Shown: positions 52,263 through 61,351 of the stretch, piece after piece
How positions within the stretch are numbered: position 1 is the stretch's first letter
Layout of the letters: each line of letters opens with the position of its first letter
Source: Comamonas sp. JUb58
Lineage (GTDB): Bacteria; Pseudomonadota; Gammaproteobacteria; Burkholderiales; Burkholderiaceae_C
Direction: 5' to 3'
NCBI RefSeq assembly: GCF_004364775.1
Contig: NZ_SOAL01000004.1
Location: forward strand, 186,001 to 250,000
DNA: 64,000 nt
Notes under the pieces: model-generated
What the model saw: the letters and a program-made list of their open reading frames with translations, nothing else
Databases searched by the model: none
What the model was told of the DNA's origin: nothing
Made by a program: the position numbers and the translations under genes

Positions 52263-55200
52263 ATGCCCCAATCCCCTTCCACGCAGTCGCGCAGTCTTTT
52301 CCCTTTGCCGCTGCCCATGCTGCTGGGGTTTGCTGCCGCCGCCATTGCTGCACTGGTTATCGCCATCGTCAATGTGTACTCGGCCGATGTACGCGCCCAG
52401 GCGGTAACCAGCATTGGCCGCATGACGGCGGCGATGCGCCAGCTCAATGAGTTCTCAGCATCGCTCAAAGATGCAGAAACCGGGCAACGCGGCTTTTTGC
52501 TGACCGGTGACCCAGCCTACCTGCAGCCCTACCGCCGCGCGCAGGATGCGCTGGAGGGCCAGTTGCGCGGGCTGGCTGCCAGCAATGACAATGCGCCGCT
52601 GCGCCAGGAGCGCGTGCAGGCCATCGATACGCTGGCCCACCAGAAGCTGGCGGAGCTGGAGGCCACCATCGACCTCAAGCAGGCCGGCCGGGGCGATGAG
52701 GCGCTGGCCTTGGTGCGCACCGACAAGGGCAAGCAGGTGATGGACAACCTCAACAATGAGGTGGCCGACCTGTACCTGCTGCAAAACAACGAGCTGGATC
52801 TGCGCCGCCGGGCCTGGGAGCAGGCGGCCGTTACCTCCACCTACATCACGTGGGGCGGCTCGCTGGTGATGCTGCTGCTGGTGTTGGCGTCGGCCGCGGT
52901 GTCGATGCGCGAGTTCCGCGCCAAGGCGCGCCAGGCCTGGGTGTCTGACGGCCTGGCCGGTTTGAACCAAAGCTTGCAAGGCGATCACCGCCTGGAAGAA
53001 GTGGGCGCCCGCTCACTCGATTACCTGGCCACCTATCTGGGCGCCCGCGTGGGTGCCGGCTATGCGCGCCATGGCATGGATGACCGCTACCAGCTGTTTG
53101 GCGGCTATGCGCTGCCCAAGGATGCGCTGCAAGCGCACCTGCTGGCGGGCGAAGGCCTGGCCGGCCAGGTGCTGCGCAACGGCAAGCTGCTGAAGGTGGG
53201 CGGTCTGAACCAGGGCCACTTGAAGATCACTTCCAGCACCGGCGAATCGCAGCCGCTGGAGCTGGTGCTGGCCCCGGCCGTGGAAAACGGCAAGGTGCAT
53301 GCGCTGATCGAGCTGGGCTTTGCCCGCCCGGTGACCCAGCCGGAGCTGGATTTGCTGGAAGGCGCATCCACCATTCTGGCCGTGGCCGTGCGCTCGGCGC
53401 TGGACCGCTCGCGCCTGGAGAATCTGCTGGAAGAAACCCGCCAGCAGGCTGAAGAGCTGACGGTGCAGCAAGAAGAGATGCGTGCCAGCAATGAAGAGCT
53501 GGAGCAGCAAAGCCAGGCGCTGCAGCGCTCGCAGGCGCAGATGGAGCAGCAGCAGCAGGAGCTGGAGCAGACCAATGTGTACCTGGAAGAGCAGACCCAA
53601 AAGCTGGAACACCAGCGCGAGCAGCTGCTGCGCGCCAAGGATGCGCTGACCGACAAGGCCCGCGAGCTGGAAGTGGCCAGCCAGTACAAAAGCGAGTTCC
53701 TGGCCAATATGAGCCATGAGCTGCGCACGCCGCTGAACTCCACCCTGATCCTGGCCAAGCTGCTGGGCGACAACAAGCTGGGCAATCTGACGGGTGAACA
53801 GGTCAAATACGCGCAGACCATTTATGCCGCCGGCAATGATTTGCTGGCCCTGATCAACGACATTCTGGACTTGGCCAAGATTGAAGCGGGCCAGGCCAAT
53901 GTGGTGCTGGAGCCGGTGAACCTGAGCACTGCGATGCAGTCGCTGATTGAACCGCTGCGCCCACTGGCCCAGCAAAAGGGCCTGGCGCTGACCTGCCATA
54001 TCGCCCCCGGTGTGCCCGCCTACGCCCAGACCGACAGCCTGCGCCTGGGCCAGATTTTGAAGAACCTGCTGTCCAACGCGATCAAATTCACCGAGCGCGG
54101 CAGCGTGAACCTGCAGCTGTCGCAAAGCCAGCCCGGTACCCTCACTTTCGCGGTGCATGACACGGGCATTGGCATCCCCGATCACCAGCAGCAGCTGATA
54201 TTTGATGCCTTCCAGCAGGCCGATGGCAGCACCCACCGCAAGTACGGCGGCACGGGCCTGGGCCTGTCGATTGCGCGCGATTTGGCGCAGTTACTGGGCG
54301 GCCAGATTACCGTGCAGAGCACCCCCGGCCAGGGCAGCGTGTTCAGCTTTCATATGCCGCTGGTGCAAGCCGCTGCGCCGGCCGCCGAGGTGCCGATGGC
54401 GCCCAAGGCTGCTGACGCGCTGCGCGCCGTGCAGCCCGCGCCATTGAGCTCGCCCGTCAAGACTATTCCACCAGCCGCTGCGCCCCGCGCCATGGCGCCG
54501 ATGCAGTCGAACACGGCTGTGGCTACGGCTGATGCGGCCACCGCAACCGCTACGGCAACCACCCAGGCCGAAGCCGCTGCCTTGGCCACCGCCGCCACCG
54601 CAGCAGCCACTGAGCTGGAGTTGCCCACCATCATCCAGGGCCGCCACCTGCTGGTGGTGGAGGACGACCCGCGTTTTGCCGACATCCTGCAGGAGCTGGC
54701 ACGCGAGATGGGCTTTAGCTGCCAAGTAGCGCGCAATGCGGCCGATGGCTTGTCCGCAGCCGTGCAGTTTTTGCCGAATGCGATTGTGCTGGACATCAAC
54801 CTGCCCGACTTCTCGGGCCTGGGTGTGCTGGACCAGCTCAAGCGCAACCCGAGCACGCGCCACATCCCCGTGCACATCGTGTCGGTGGCCGATTACTCGC
54901 AAGAGGCGCTGGTGCGCGGCGCGCTGGGCTATGCCTTGAAGCCGGTGCAGCGCGAGGAACTGGCCCAGGCCTTGAAGCGCCTGGAAGCCAAGTTCACCCA
55001 GAACATCCACCGCGTGCTGCTGGTGGAAGACGACGAGCGCCAGCGCGACAGCGTGCACAGCCTGCTGGGCAACAGCGATGTGGATGTGGTCTGCGCCGCC
55101 ACGGCTACCCAGGCGCTGGAGTACCTGGCCCAGGGCACCTATGACTGCATGATCATGGACCTGAACCTGCCGGACATGAGCGGTTTTGCGCTGCTCGAAC

Positions 55201-55814
55201 GCATGTCGGAGCAAGATGGCGTGTCCTTCCCGCCGGTGATCGTCTACACCGGCCGCGCGCTGTCGCGCGACGAGGAGACGCAGCTGCGCCGCTTCTCGCA
55301 CTCGATCATCATCAAGGATGCACGCTCACCCGAGCGGCTGCTCGACGAGGTGACCCTGTTCCTGCACCAGGTGGAATCGCGCCTGTCGCCCGAACACCAG
55401 CAAATGCTGGCCCAGGCCCGCAGCCGCGAGGCCGCGCTGGAAGGCCGCAAGGTGCTGGTGGTGGAAGACGATGTGCGCAATGTGTTTGCGCTGACCAGCA
55501 TTCTGGAGCCCACCGGCATTGCGGTGGCGATTGCCCGCAATGGCCGCGAAGCGCTGGAAGTGCTGGACCAGGAGGACCATGGCGTGGACCTGGTGCTGAT
55601 GGACATCATGATGCCGGAGATGGATGGGTATACCGCCATGCGCGAGATTCGCGGCCGCGCGCCGTTGAAGCGCCTGCCCATCATTGCGCTGACCGCCAAG
55701 GCCATGAAGGACGACCAGGAAAAATGCCTGGCCGCCGGTGCCAACGATTACATCGCCAAGCCGCTGGACGTAGAAAAACTGCTGTCCCTGGTGCGCGTCT
55801 GGATGCCTAAATAA
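52263..55814 (+). CDS. Hybrid histidine kinase: CHASE3-GAF-HisKA-HATPase with three receiver domains
   Basis: The 1183-residue kinase has two membrane helices (about 15-38 and 190-212) around a periplasmic CHASE3 domain (KDAETGQRGFLLTGDPAYLQ). A GAF domain (240-385) and a long Glu/Gln-rich coiled coil (385-480) follow. The HisKA box SHELRTPLNS places the phospho-His near residue 485. The ATPase has DTGIGIPD and GGTGLGLS. An Ala/Pro/Thr-rich linker leads to three receivers starting near residues 796 (VVEDDPRFADIL), 916 (LLVEDDERQRD) and 1063 (VLVVEDDVRNVF), each with its Asp in LDINLP, MDLNLP or MDIMMP. It leads a cluster with CheR, a second kinase and two regulators. ATG 52263 begins just before the first helix. 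Confidence 0.93.
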   Translation: MPQSPSTQSRSLFPLPLPMLLGFAAAAIAALVIAIVNVYSADVRAQAVTSIGRMTAAMRQLNEFSASLKDAETGQRGFLLTGDPAYLQPYRRAQDALEGQLRGLAASNDNAPLRQERVQAIDTLAHQKLAELEATIDLKQAGRGDEALALVRTDKGKQVMDNLNNEVADLYLLQNNELDLRRRAWEQAAVTSTYITWGGSLVMLLLVLASAAVSMREFRAKARQAWVSDGLAGLNQSLQGDHRLEEVGARSLDYLATYLGARVGAGYARHGMDDRYQLFGGYALPKDALQAHLLAGEGLAGQVLRNGKLLKVGGLNQGHLKITSSTGESQPLELVLAPAVENGKVHALIELGFARPVTQPELDLLEGASTILAVAVRSALDRSRLENLLEETRQQAEELTVQQEEMRASNEELEQQSQALQRSQAQMEQQQQELEQTNVYLEEQTQKLEHQREQLLRAKDALTDKARELEVASQYKSEFLANMSHELRTPLNSTLILAKLLGDNKLGNLTGEQVKYAQTIYAAGNDLLALINDILDLAKIEAGQANVVLEPVNLSTAMQSLIEPLRPLAQQKGLALTCHIAPGVPAYAQTDSLRLGQILKNLLSNAIKFTERGSVNLQLSQSQPGTLTFAVHDTGIGIPDHQQQLIFDAFQQADGSTHRKYGGTGLGLSIARDLAQLLGGQITVQSTPGQGSVFSFHMPLVQAAAPAAEVPMAPKAADALRAVQPAPLSSPVKTIPPAAAPRAMAPMQSNTAVATADAATATATATTQAEAAALATAATAAATELELPTIIQGRHLLVVEDDPRFADILQELAREMGFSCQVARNAADGLSAAVQFLPNAIVLDINLPDFSGLGVLDQLKRNPSTRHIPVHIVSVADYSQEALVRGALGYALKPVQREELAQALKRLEAKFTQNIHRVLLVEDDERQRDSVHSLLGNSDVDVVCAATATQALEYLAQGTYDCMIMDLNLPDMSGFALLERMSEQDGVSFPPVIVYTGRALSRDEETQLRRFSHSIIIKDARSPERLLDEVTLFLHQVESRLSPEHQQMLAQARSREAALEGRKVLVVEDDVRNVFALTSILEPTGIAVAIARNGREALEVLDQEDHGVDLVLMDIMMPEMDGYTAMREIRGRAPLKRLPIIALTAKAMKDDQEKCLAAGANDYIAKPLDVEKLLSLVRVWMPK

Positions 55815-55820
55815 AGCCCC

Positions 55821-56663
55821 ATGCCATTACGCAAGAAGGCCGAGATTGCCGAGATTGAGCAGCGCCTGCTGCTCGACGGTATTTATTACCGTTACCACTA
55901 TGATTTTCGCGGCTACGCGCAGGGCTCGATCAAACGCGGGTTGGAGGCGGCGCTGGTCTCCTTTGGCTGCAAAACCCTGTCCCAATTGCAGGACCGGATC
56001 ATGCATGACCCCTCGGCGTTCACCGCGCTCTTGGGTTATCTGACGGTGCAAGTCAGCGATATGTTTCGCGACCCGGCGTATTTTGCAGCGCTGCGCCGCG
56101 AGGTGGTGCCGCTCTTGCGCACCTACCCCTCGCTCAAGATCTGGGTGGCCGGCTGCAGCACGGGTGAAGAGGTGTACTCGCTGGCCATCCTGCTGCACGA
56201 GGAAGGCCTGCTGGAGCGCAGCCTGATCTATGCGACCGACATCAACTCGCAGGCGCTGCGCGTGGCCGAGCAAGGCATATTTGCGATAGAGCGGGCGGAA
56301 TCGTTTTCAGAGAATTATCTGAAAGCCGGTGGCAAACACTCGCTGGCTGATTATTACACCGCCCATTACGGCCACATTGTGCTGGACAAAGAGCTGCGCA
56401 AAAATGTAGTATTTGCCGACCACAGCCTGGCGACCGACAGCGTATTTGCAGAAATGCACTTGATATCCTGCCGCAACGTCCTTATCTATTTTGATTCGGA
56501 TCTGCAGAACCGGGCCTTTGGGCTGTTCAAGCAGTCTTTATGCCATCGCGGTTTTCTGGGTTTGGGCATGAAGGAATCTTTGCGATTTTCCAACCAGACA
56601 TCCGCATTTGAAGATGTAGCGACTGTTGAAAAAATATACCAAAAGAAATCCAACATCGAATAA
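55821..56663 (+). CDS. CheR-type protein methyltransferase
   Basis: The 280-residue protein matches CheR. A helical N-terminal part with TALLGYLTVQVSDMFRDPAY is followed by the S-adenosylmethionine loop VAGCSTGEEVYSLAILL, ATDINSQALRVAEQGIF and LISCRNVLIYFD. CheR adds methyl groups to glutamates of receptor proteins. It begins six bases after the hybrid kinase. No CheB methylesterase and no chemoreceptor is nearby, so it probably modifies the kinase system rather than swimming receptors. GC falls toward its 3' end. Confidence 0.9.
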   Translation: MPLRKKAEIAEIEQRLLLDGIYYRYHYDFRGYAQGSIKRGLEAALVSFGCKTLSQLQDRIMHDPSAFTALLGYLTVQVSDMFRDPAYFAALRREVVPLLRTYPSLKIWVAGCSTGEEVYSLAILLHEEGLLERSLIYATDINSQALRVAEQGIFAIERAESFSENYLKAGGKHSLADYYTAHYGHIVLDKELRKNVVFADHSLATDSVFAEMHLISCRNVLIYFDSDLQNRAFGLFKQSLCHRGFLGLGMKESLRFSNQTSAFEDVATVEKIYQKKSNIE

Positions 56664-56737
56664 TTAAAGAATATCCGCCCAACTGGTGTTGATGTACATA
56701 CAGCGCACCGCGGGCCTAGCTTTTGACTTGTAGCTCC

Positions 56738-57868
56738 ATGAAGACCATAGACGGCATCAAATGCCTCATCGTTGACGACATTCCGCAGAACCTGGTGGCC
56801 CTGGAGGCCCTGCTTCAGCGCGACGGCGTGCAGTTCCTCAAGGCCCATTCGGCACGCGAGGCGCTGGAGCTGCTGCTGCAGCACAACGACATCGCCCTGG
56901 CCCTGCTGGATGTGCAGATGCCGGAGATGAACGGGTTTGACCTGGCCGCGCTGATCCGTGGCAGCGAGCGCACGCGCCATATCCCGCTGATCTTCATGAC
57001 TGCGGGCACGCATGAGCAAAACTGGCAGTTCCAGGGCTACGAAAGCGGCGCCGTGGATTTTCTGTACAAGCCCATCGACCCGGACATGCTGACCGCCAAG
57101 GTCAACATCTTTTTTGAGCTGCACCGCCGCAAGCAGGAACTGGCTCAGCAGCTGCAGGAGCGCACCGAGGCCCTGCGGGTGAACGAGATGTTCATGGCCG
57201 TGCTCAGCCACGACCTGCGCAATCCCTTGCAGACCATCAAGATGGCCGCGACCTTGCTCAAGCGCCAAACCGATGCCAGCAAGAATGAAGAGCTGGCCGA
57301 ACGTGTGCTGGGCAACAGCCAACGCATGGCCCGCATGGTGGAAGATTTGCTCGACATCACCCGCATCCGCCAGGCTGGTGGCCTGCGCCTGACCCTGGCC
57401 GACATGGACCTGGCCCGCCTGTGCGAGGCCGCTGTGGAAGACGCACGCCAGTGCAGCTTGGAGCGCGTGCTGCACTACCAGACCGAGGGCGACACCCAGG
57501 GCCGCTGGGACGGCGAGCGCCTGGCACAGGTGGTCAGCAATATCCTGGGCAATGCGGTGAAGCATGGCGCCGCTGATGCGCCGATCAGCGTGCGCCTGGA
57601 CGGCAGCCAACCGGGTGGGGTGCGGCTGACCATCGAGAACGGCGGCACGATTCCTTCCGCCCTGCTGCCCGATCTTTTCAAGCCCTTTCGCGGTGGCGAG
57701 CGCCAGCCGGGCCAAAGCGAAGGCCTGGGCCTGGGACTCTACATTGCGCAGCAGATTGCCCAAGCGCATGGCGGCAGCATCCAGGTGCAATCGGCCGAGG
57801 GACAGACCCGCTTCGAGATCCGCCTGCCGCGCCAGCCCTTGGCGCAAAACCGCCAGGCCATGCTGTAA
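56738..57868 (+). CDS. Receiver-histidine kinase (REC-HisKA-HATPase)
   Basis: The 376-residue soluble protein starts with a receiver domain (LIVDDIPQNLVALEALLQRD; phospho-Asp in LLDVQMPEMNGFD). A short helix, HisKA (VLSHDLRNPLQT) and an ATPase domain with NILGNAVKHGA, a partly degenerate ENGGTIP in place of the DxGxG box, and GLGLGLYIAQQI follow. It lacks membrane helices, so it takes input through its receiver, probably from the upstream hybrid kinase. Its stop TAA directly abuts MITE copy D, so the insertion is at the very end of the gene. Confidence 0.9.
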   Translation: MKTIDGIKCLIVDDIPQNLVALEALLQRDGVQFLKAHSAREALELLLQHNDIALALLDVQMPEMNGFDLAALIRGSERTRHIPLIFMTAGTHEQNWQFQGYESGAVDFLYKPIDPDMLTAKVNIFFELHRRKQELAQQLQERTEALRVNEMFMAVLSHDLRNPLQTIKMAATLLKRQTDASKNEELAERVLGNSQRMARMVEDLLDITRIRQAGGLRLTLADMDLARLCEAAVEDARQCSLERVLHYQTEGDTQGRWDGERLAQVVSNILGNAVKHGAADAPISVRLDGSQPGGVRLTIENGGTIPSALLPDLFKPFRGGERQPGQSEGLGLGLYIAQQIAQAHGGSIQVQSAEGQTRFEIRLPRQPLAQNRQAML

Positions 57869-57962
57869 GGACCCTCTGCAAAATTCCCTGCCGTGGTCTG
57901 AACGCGGGCTCGCGCGATCCGCGCCCATCCCGTTTGGTGAGGGTTATGCAGAGGATCCTTAA
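57865..57962 (+). mobile_element. MITE copy D, internally deleted (90 bp body)
   Basis: The body 57869-57958 has the family termini (GGACCCTCTGCAAAATTCCC and its near-inverse TTATGCAGAGGATCC). It lacks the middle, including the palindrome. In copy A a GATCCGC lies on each side of the missing part; copy D has one GATCCGC, so the deletion fits recombination between these direct repeats. The flanks are GTAA (containing the kinase stop codon) and TTAA. Confidence 0.8.
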
Positions 57963-58016
57963 CGCTATAGTTTTTATGGATTGGGGTTCTGATATGCCCC
58001 GGTGGTCCCAAAAAGC

Positions 58017-58041
58017 AGAAGGACGGTCAAACCGTCCTTCT
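58017..58041 (-). terminator. Hairpin after the receiver gene
   Basis: Perfect 11-bp stem AGAAGGACGGT / ACCGTCCTTCT with loop CAA, 30 bases beyond the minus-strand stop and followed on that strand by GCTTTTTGGG. It probably ends the receiver transcript. Confidence 0.8.
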
Positions 58042-58070
58042 TTGCATTTAGCGGGGTGTAAACCCAGCGC

Positions 58071-58439
58071 TTACTGCAAGGTCGCTGCGCGCTGGGTCTC
58101 GATCTGGCCGAGCAGGTCTTCCAGGTCTTCAATCTCAAAAGGCTTGAGCAGGGTGCGCACATGGGGGCCCCACTGTGAGGGGTAGTGGCCCAGGTCGTAA
58201 CCGGAGCACAGCACAATCCAACGCTGCGGCGCGGCTTTGAGCAGGGTCTGGGCAAGGTCGGTGCCTGACTGGCCAGGCAAGCTGACATCGGTGACCACCA
58301 GATCAAACGGCGCCTGGGCATCAAGCTGCAGCGCTTCTTCTGCATTGGCACAACAAGTCACGATGCGGCCGGGCCCTTCCATGAGGCAGCCAATCGTCTC
58401 TCGTAACTCGTCGTTGTCTTCTATATAGACTATTCTCAT
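58071..58439 (-). CDS. Single-domain response regulator (CheY-like)
   Basis: The 122-residue receiver has acidic DN/ED near residue 7 (YIEDNDEL), phospho-Asp in VVTDVSLPGQSG, and a TLLKPF segment with the conserved Lys. No output domain follows, so it relays or buffers phosphoryl groups, most likely for the two kinases encoded upstream. It is convergent with the kinase gene and divergent from the NarL-type regulator. Confidence 0.9.
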   Translation of the reverse strand: MRIVYIEDNDELRETIGCLMEGPGRIVTCCANAEEALQLDAQAPFDLVVTDVSLPGQSGTDLAQTLLKAAPQRWIVLCSGYDLGHYPSQWGPHVRTLLKPFEIEDLEDLLGQIETQRAATLQ

Positions 58440-58953
58440 TGCAAATCCAATAATAAAAGATTATTGCAATAGAAACTATTGCAGCCCGAGATTTGCATGA
58501 GGGAATTTATCCTTGTAGGACATTTTCTTTTTATGCCGATGGAATATACCACATCGGCGAATGAGCTAGATTCCATGCTAGCAGTTGACGCTCAAATAAG
58601 GGCTTTGCAGATTTGTAGTCCTACTCTGACAGCGGCCGTCCTACCCCACCCACAAACATTTTGCAAACCATCGTTAAACTGATCACTACGCCATTGAGGC
58701 TTGTGGCCAAGGCAATTACCAACCATTGAGGCGGGTCCACAACTTGAGCCACATCAAGAATTTTATAAATGAAATGAGATAGTTTGCAATCAGCAATTAG
58801 ATAATCGCGCTTTTAATAATAAATGTTATGCAATGTGCGCAGGGGTGATTACCGAGGCCCGATAGGCCTCACCTGCAAGTTCCGCTAGTTTCGTTTTAAA
58901 AAAGACAGTGGGCATGTCTGGCAAAGCTGGGCTGCCGCTACCAAGGAAGACCA
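58440..58953. other. AT-rich divergent promoter region
   Basis: About 515 bases between two divergent regulators, clearly AT-richer than the genes. Short frames have no ribosome sites. It should hold both promoters; no operator could be named. Confidence 0.45.
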
Positions 58954-59586
58954 ATGATCAACGTAGGACTTGTCGATGACCACGCCATCGTTCGCTCTGG
59001 CCTCAAGCAGTTTCTCGCGGATTTCGTAGATATCCGCGTCGTGGGAGAAGCATCCAATGGCCGCGAAGCCATTGATCTGGTGCGCAATGAATCGATTGAC
59101 GTGCTGGTCATGGATCTGTCCATGCCAGGTCAAAGCGGTATTGACGCACTGACCATGCTGCGCGCCAAGGAGCCGGATATGGGCATCCTGATCCTGAGCG
59201 GCTACCCGGCTGAGCATTACGCGATCAACCTGATCCGCCAGGGTGTAAACGGCTACTTGAACAAGGAATGTGATCCGAGCGAAATCGTGGAAGCGATCCG
59301 CACCATCTCACTGGGCAAGCGCTACCTGACCCCGATGGTTGCCAACCTGCTGGCCCAGCAGCTGGGCCGCAAGGACGACGCCCCACCGCACGAGCACCTG
59401 TCGGAGCGCGAGTTCCAGGTCTTCCTGAAGCTCGCCCAGGGCGAAACCGCCAGCAATGTGGCCGAGCAGCTGTCGCTGAGCGTCAAGACCGTGAGCACCT
59501 ACCGCACCCGCTTGATGGAGAAGATGACCCTGAACTCCAACAGCGACCTGACCTACTACGCGCTGAAGAATGGGTTGATCAGCTGA
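58954..59586 (+). CDS. NarL/LuxR-family response regulator
   Basis: The 210-residue regulator has a receiver (VGLVDDHAIVRSGLKQFLAD; phospho-Asp in LVMDLSMPGQSG; Lys in NGYLNKE). A LuxR-type helix-turn-helix follows (LSEREFQVFLKLAQGETASN, VAEQLSLSVKTVSTYRTRLM). It is a likely transcription output of the kinase cluster. A strong terminator follows 20 bases downstream. Confidence 0.93.
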   Translation: MINVGLVDDHAIVRSGLKQFLADFVDIRVVGEASNGREAIDLVRNESIDVLVMDLSMPGQSGIDALTMLRAKEPDMGILILSGYPAEHYAINLIRQGVNGYLNKECDPSEIVEAIRTISLGKRYLTPMVANLLAQQLGRKDDAPPHEHLSEREFQVFLKLAQGETASNVAEQLSLSVKTVSTYRTRLMEKMTLNSNSDLTYYALKNGLIS

Positions 59587-59603
59587 TCGACCATCTCTAG
59601 CAA

Positions 59604-59634
59604 CACACGCCACCTTCGGGTGGCGTTGTTGTTT
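59604..59634 (+). terminator. Rho-independent terminator
   Basis: Stem ACGCCACC / GGTGGCGT with a UUCG tetraloop, followed by a T/G-rich tract (TGTTGTTT). It ends the NarL-type regulator transcript. Confidence 0.85.
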
Positions 59635-59678
59635 GCGCCTTGGCCCTTTGCGTCACGCAGCCTTGCCAGCATGCATAA

Positions 59679-59697
59679 AATGCGATTAATTCTCATT
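59679..59697. promoter_or_regulatory. Fur-box-like operator upstream of the third FecI gene
   Basis: AATGCGATTAATTCTCATT resembles the AATGAGAATGATTCTCATT palindrome and lies 23 bases before the sigma-factor start, suggesting iron-dependent control. Confidence 0.65.
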
Positions 59698-59719
59698 TAA
59701 TCTGCTTGATTCTGCGCGC

Positions 59720-60232
59720 ATGCCCTCCCCGGATCTCCCCATCGCCAATGACCTGGGTGGCCTCTATGCCGCGCACAGCACCTGGTTGCAGGGTTGGCTG
59801 CGCAGGCGTATCGGCGATAGCTTTGTAGCGGCCGACCTGGCGCAGGACACTTTCGTTAGCCTGCTGGACCGCAGCACCCCGGCAGAGGCGATCCGCGAGC
59901 CCCGGCCTTTTCTGGCCACCATTGCCAAGCGGCTGATCGCCCACCGGCACCGCCGCCAGCTGCTGGAGACCGCCTACCTGGAAGCGCTGGCCTGCCTGCC
60001 CGAGGCGCTGGCCCCGTCGCCCGAGACCCAGCTGATAGCGATACAAAGCCTGCAAGAGATTGACCGGGTGCTGGACGGCCTGCCAGCCAAGGTACGCGAA
60101 GCCTTTTTGCTGGCCCACCTGGGCGAGCTGAGCTATGCCGAGATTGCTGACAAGCTGGCGGTCTCCACCAGCTCGGTCAAGCAGTACCTAGCCCGGGCCA
60201 ACCGCGAATGCCTGTTCGCCATTGCCCTCTAA
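59720..60232 (+). CDS. FecI-like ECF sigma factor
   Basis: The 170-residue sigma factor has region 2 (GDSFVAADLAQDTFVSLLDR; LIAHRHRRQLLETAYLEA) and region 4 (LPAKVREAFLLAHLGELSYA; ADKLAVSTSSVKQYLARA). It is close in layout to the FecI gene at 39666, and the two probably derive from a common ancestor. The FecR gene starts five bases after its stop. Together with the receptor it forms the third iron-signalling operon here. Confidence 0.92.
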   Translation: MPSPDLPIANDLGGLYAAHSTWLQGWLRRRIGDSFVAADLAQDTFVSLLDRSTPAEAIREPRPFLATIAKRLIAHRHRRQLLETAYLEALACLPEALAPSPETQLIAIQSLQEIDRVLDGLPAKVREAFLLAHLGELSYAEIADKLAVSTSSVKQYLARANRECLFAIAL

Positions 60233-60236
60233 CCCC

Positions 60237-61256
60237 ATGCCTGCTACCACTACCCTGACCCTGCCCAGCGGCCGGGTGATCAGCCGGGCCACGGCCGATG
60301 CGGCGGCGGACTGGCTGACGGTGTTGATGTCCGGCGATGTGGGCGCTGAAGAACAGCAGCAGTGGACCGCCTGGCGCCAGGCCCATGCCGACCATGAAGC
60401 AGCCTGGCAGCATATCGAGGCCGTCACCGGCCGCATGAAGGCCTTGGGCCCGCGCCCGGCCTATACCGCGTTGACCGCCTATGGCGCGGGCCAGCCCGCA
60501 TCTGCCGCACGGCGGCGCGCGACGCGGTTGCTGCTGTGGGGCGGGCTGGCTACCGGTGCTGGCGTACTCGCATCGCGCAGCGCCAGCTGGCAGGCCCAGG
60601 TGGCCGACTACCGCAGCGCCACCGGCGAGCAGCGCCGCCTGGCGCTGGACGATGGCACGCAGCTGCTGCTGAACACCGGCAGCGCGCTGAACCTGCGCTT
60701 TGGGGCCACGGAGCGCCGCCTGGTGCTGCTGTCCGGGGAGATCATGGTGACTACTGCGCATGCACTGGGCACCGCCGCCGACCCACGTCCCTTGGTGGTG
60801 GAGACGGCGCAGGGCAGCATCCGCTCGCTCGGCACCCGTTTTACCGTGCGCCAGCATGCAGAACGCACCGAGGTGGCGGTGCTGGAGAGCGCGGTAGAGA
60901 TCCGCTGCTGCGATGGCGCTGGCAGTACGCGCTTGCTGCAGGCGGGCGAGCAGACCCGGTTCAGCCGCAGCACCATCGACGCACCCCGCGCAGCCGACGC
61001 GCAAGCGCAGGCCTGGACGCGGGGCCAGCTATTGGCGGATGAGCAGCGCCTGGACGACTTTCTGGCGGAGTTGGGCCGCTACCGCACTGGCTTGCTGCGG
61101 GTGGACCCGCAGGTGGCGGGGCTGCGGCTGTCGGGTGTTTTTCCGCTGGGCGATACCGACCGCATTCTGTCCACCCTGCCCAGCGTGTTGCCGGTGCAGG
61201 TACGCACGCGCAGCCGTTACTGGGTGACGGTGCTGCCGGCAGAAGCCGGGCTTTGA
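60237..61256 (+). CDS. FecR-family sigma regulator
   Basis: The 339-residue regulator has an N-terminal anti-sigma-like helix set (SGDVGAEEQQQWTAWRQAHA) and a weak membrane segment (LLLWGGLATGAGVLAS). The FecR domain follows (RRLALDDGTQLLLNTGSALN, RSLGTRFTVRQHAERTEVAV), then a C-terminal small domain (LPSVLPVQVRTRSRYWVTVL). It links the receptor encoded downstream to the sigma factor encoded upstream. ATG 60237 is preferred to the in-frame ATG 60222 inside the sigma gene. Confidence 0.92.
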   Translation: MPATTTLTLPSGRVISRATADAAADWLTVLMSGDVGAEEQQQWTAWRQAHADHEAAWQHIEAVTGRMKALGPRPAYTALTAYGAGQPASAARRRATRLLLWGGLATGAGVLASRSASWQAQVADYRSATGEQRRLALDDGTQLLLNTGSALNLRFGATERRLVLLSGEIMVTTAHALGTAADPRPLVVETAQGSIRSLGTRFTVRQHAERTEVAVLESAVEIRCCDGAGSTRLLQAGEQTRFSRSTIDAPRAADAQAQAWTRGQLLADEQRLDDFLAELGRYRTGLLRVDPQVAGLRLSGVFPLGDTDRILSTLPSVLPVQVRTRSRYWVTVLPAEAGL

Positions 61257-61351
61257 AAAAATATTTGCAGCGCAAACTGCCCGATTCGCTGGCTCGCGGC
61301 ACCTAGCTCATGAGGGACCTGCATTTGCCCAGGCCCACCCAGAGGAACCAC

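Noticed and set aside
58426..58445. Fur-box-like CTATTCTCATTGCAAAT near the single receiver start
   Set aside because: It overlaps the start codons of the receiver gene (ATGAGAATAG on the minus strand) and only half of the palindrome is present, so it is probably coincidental.
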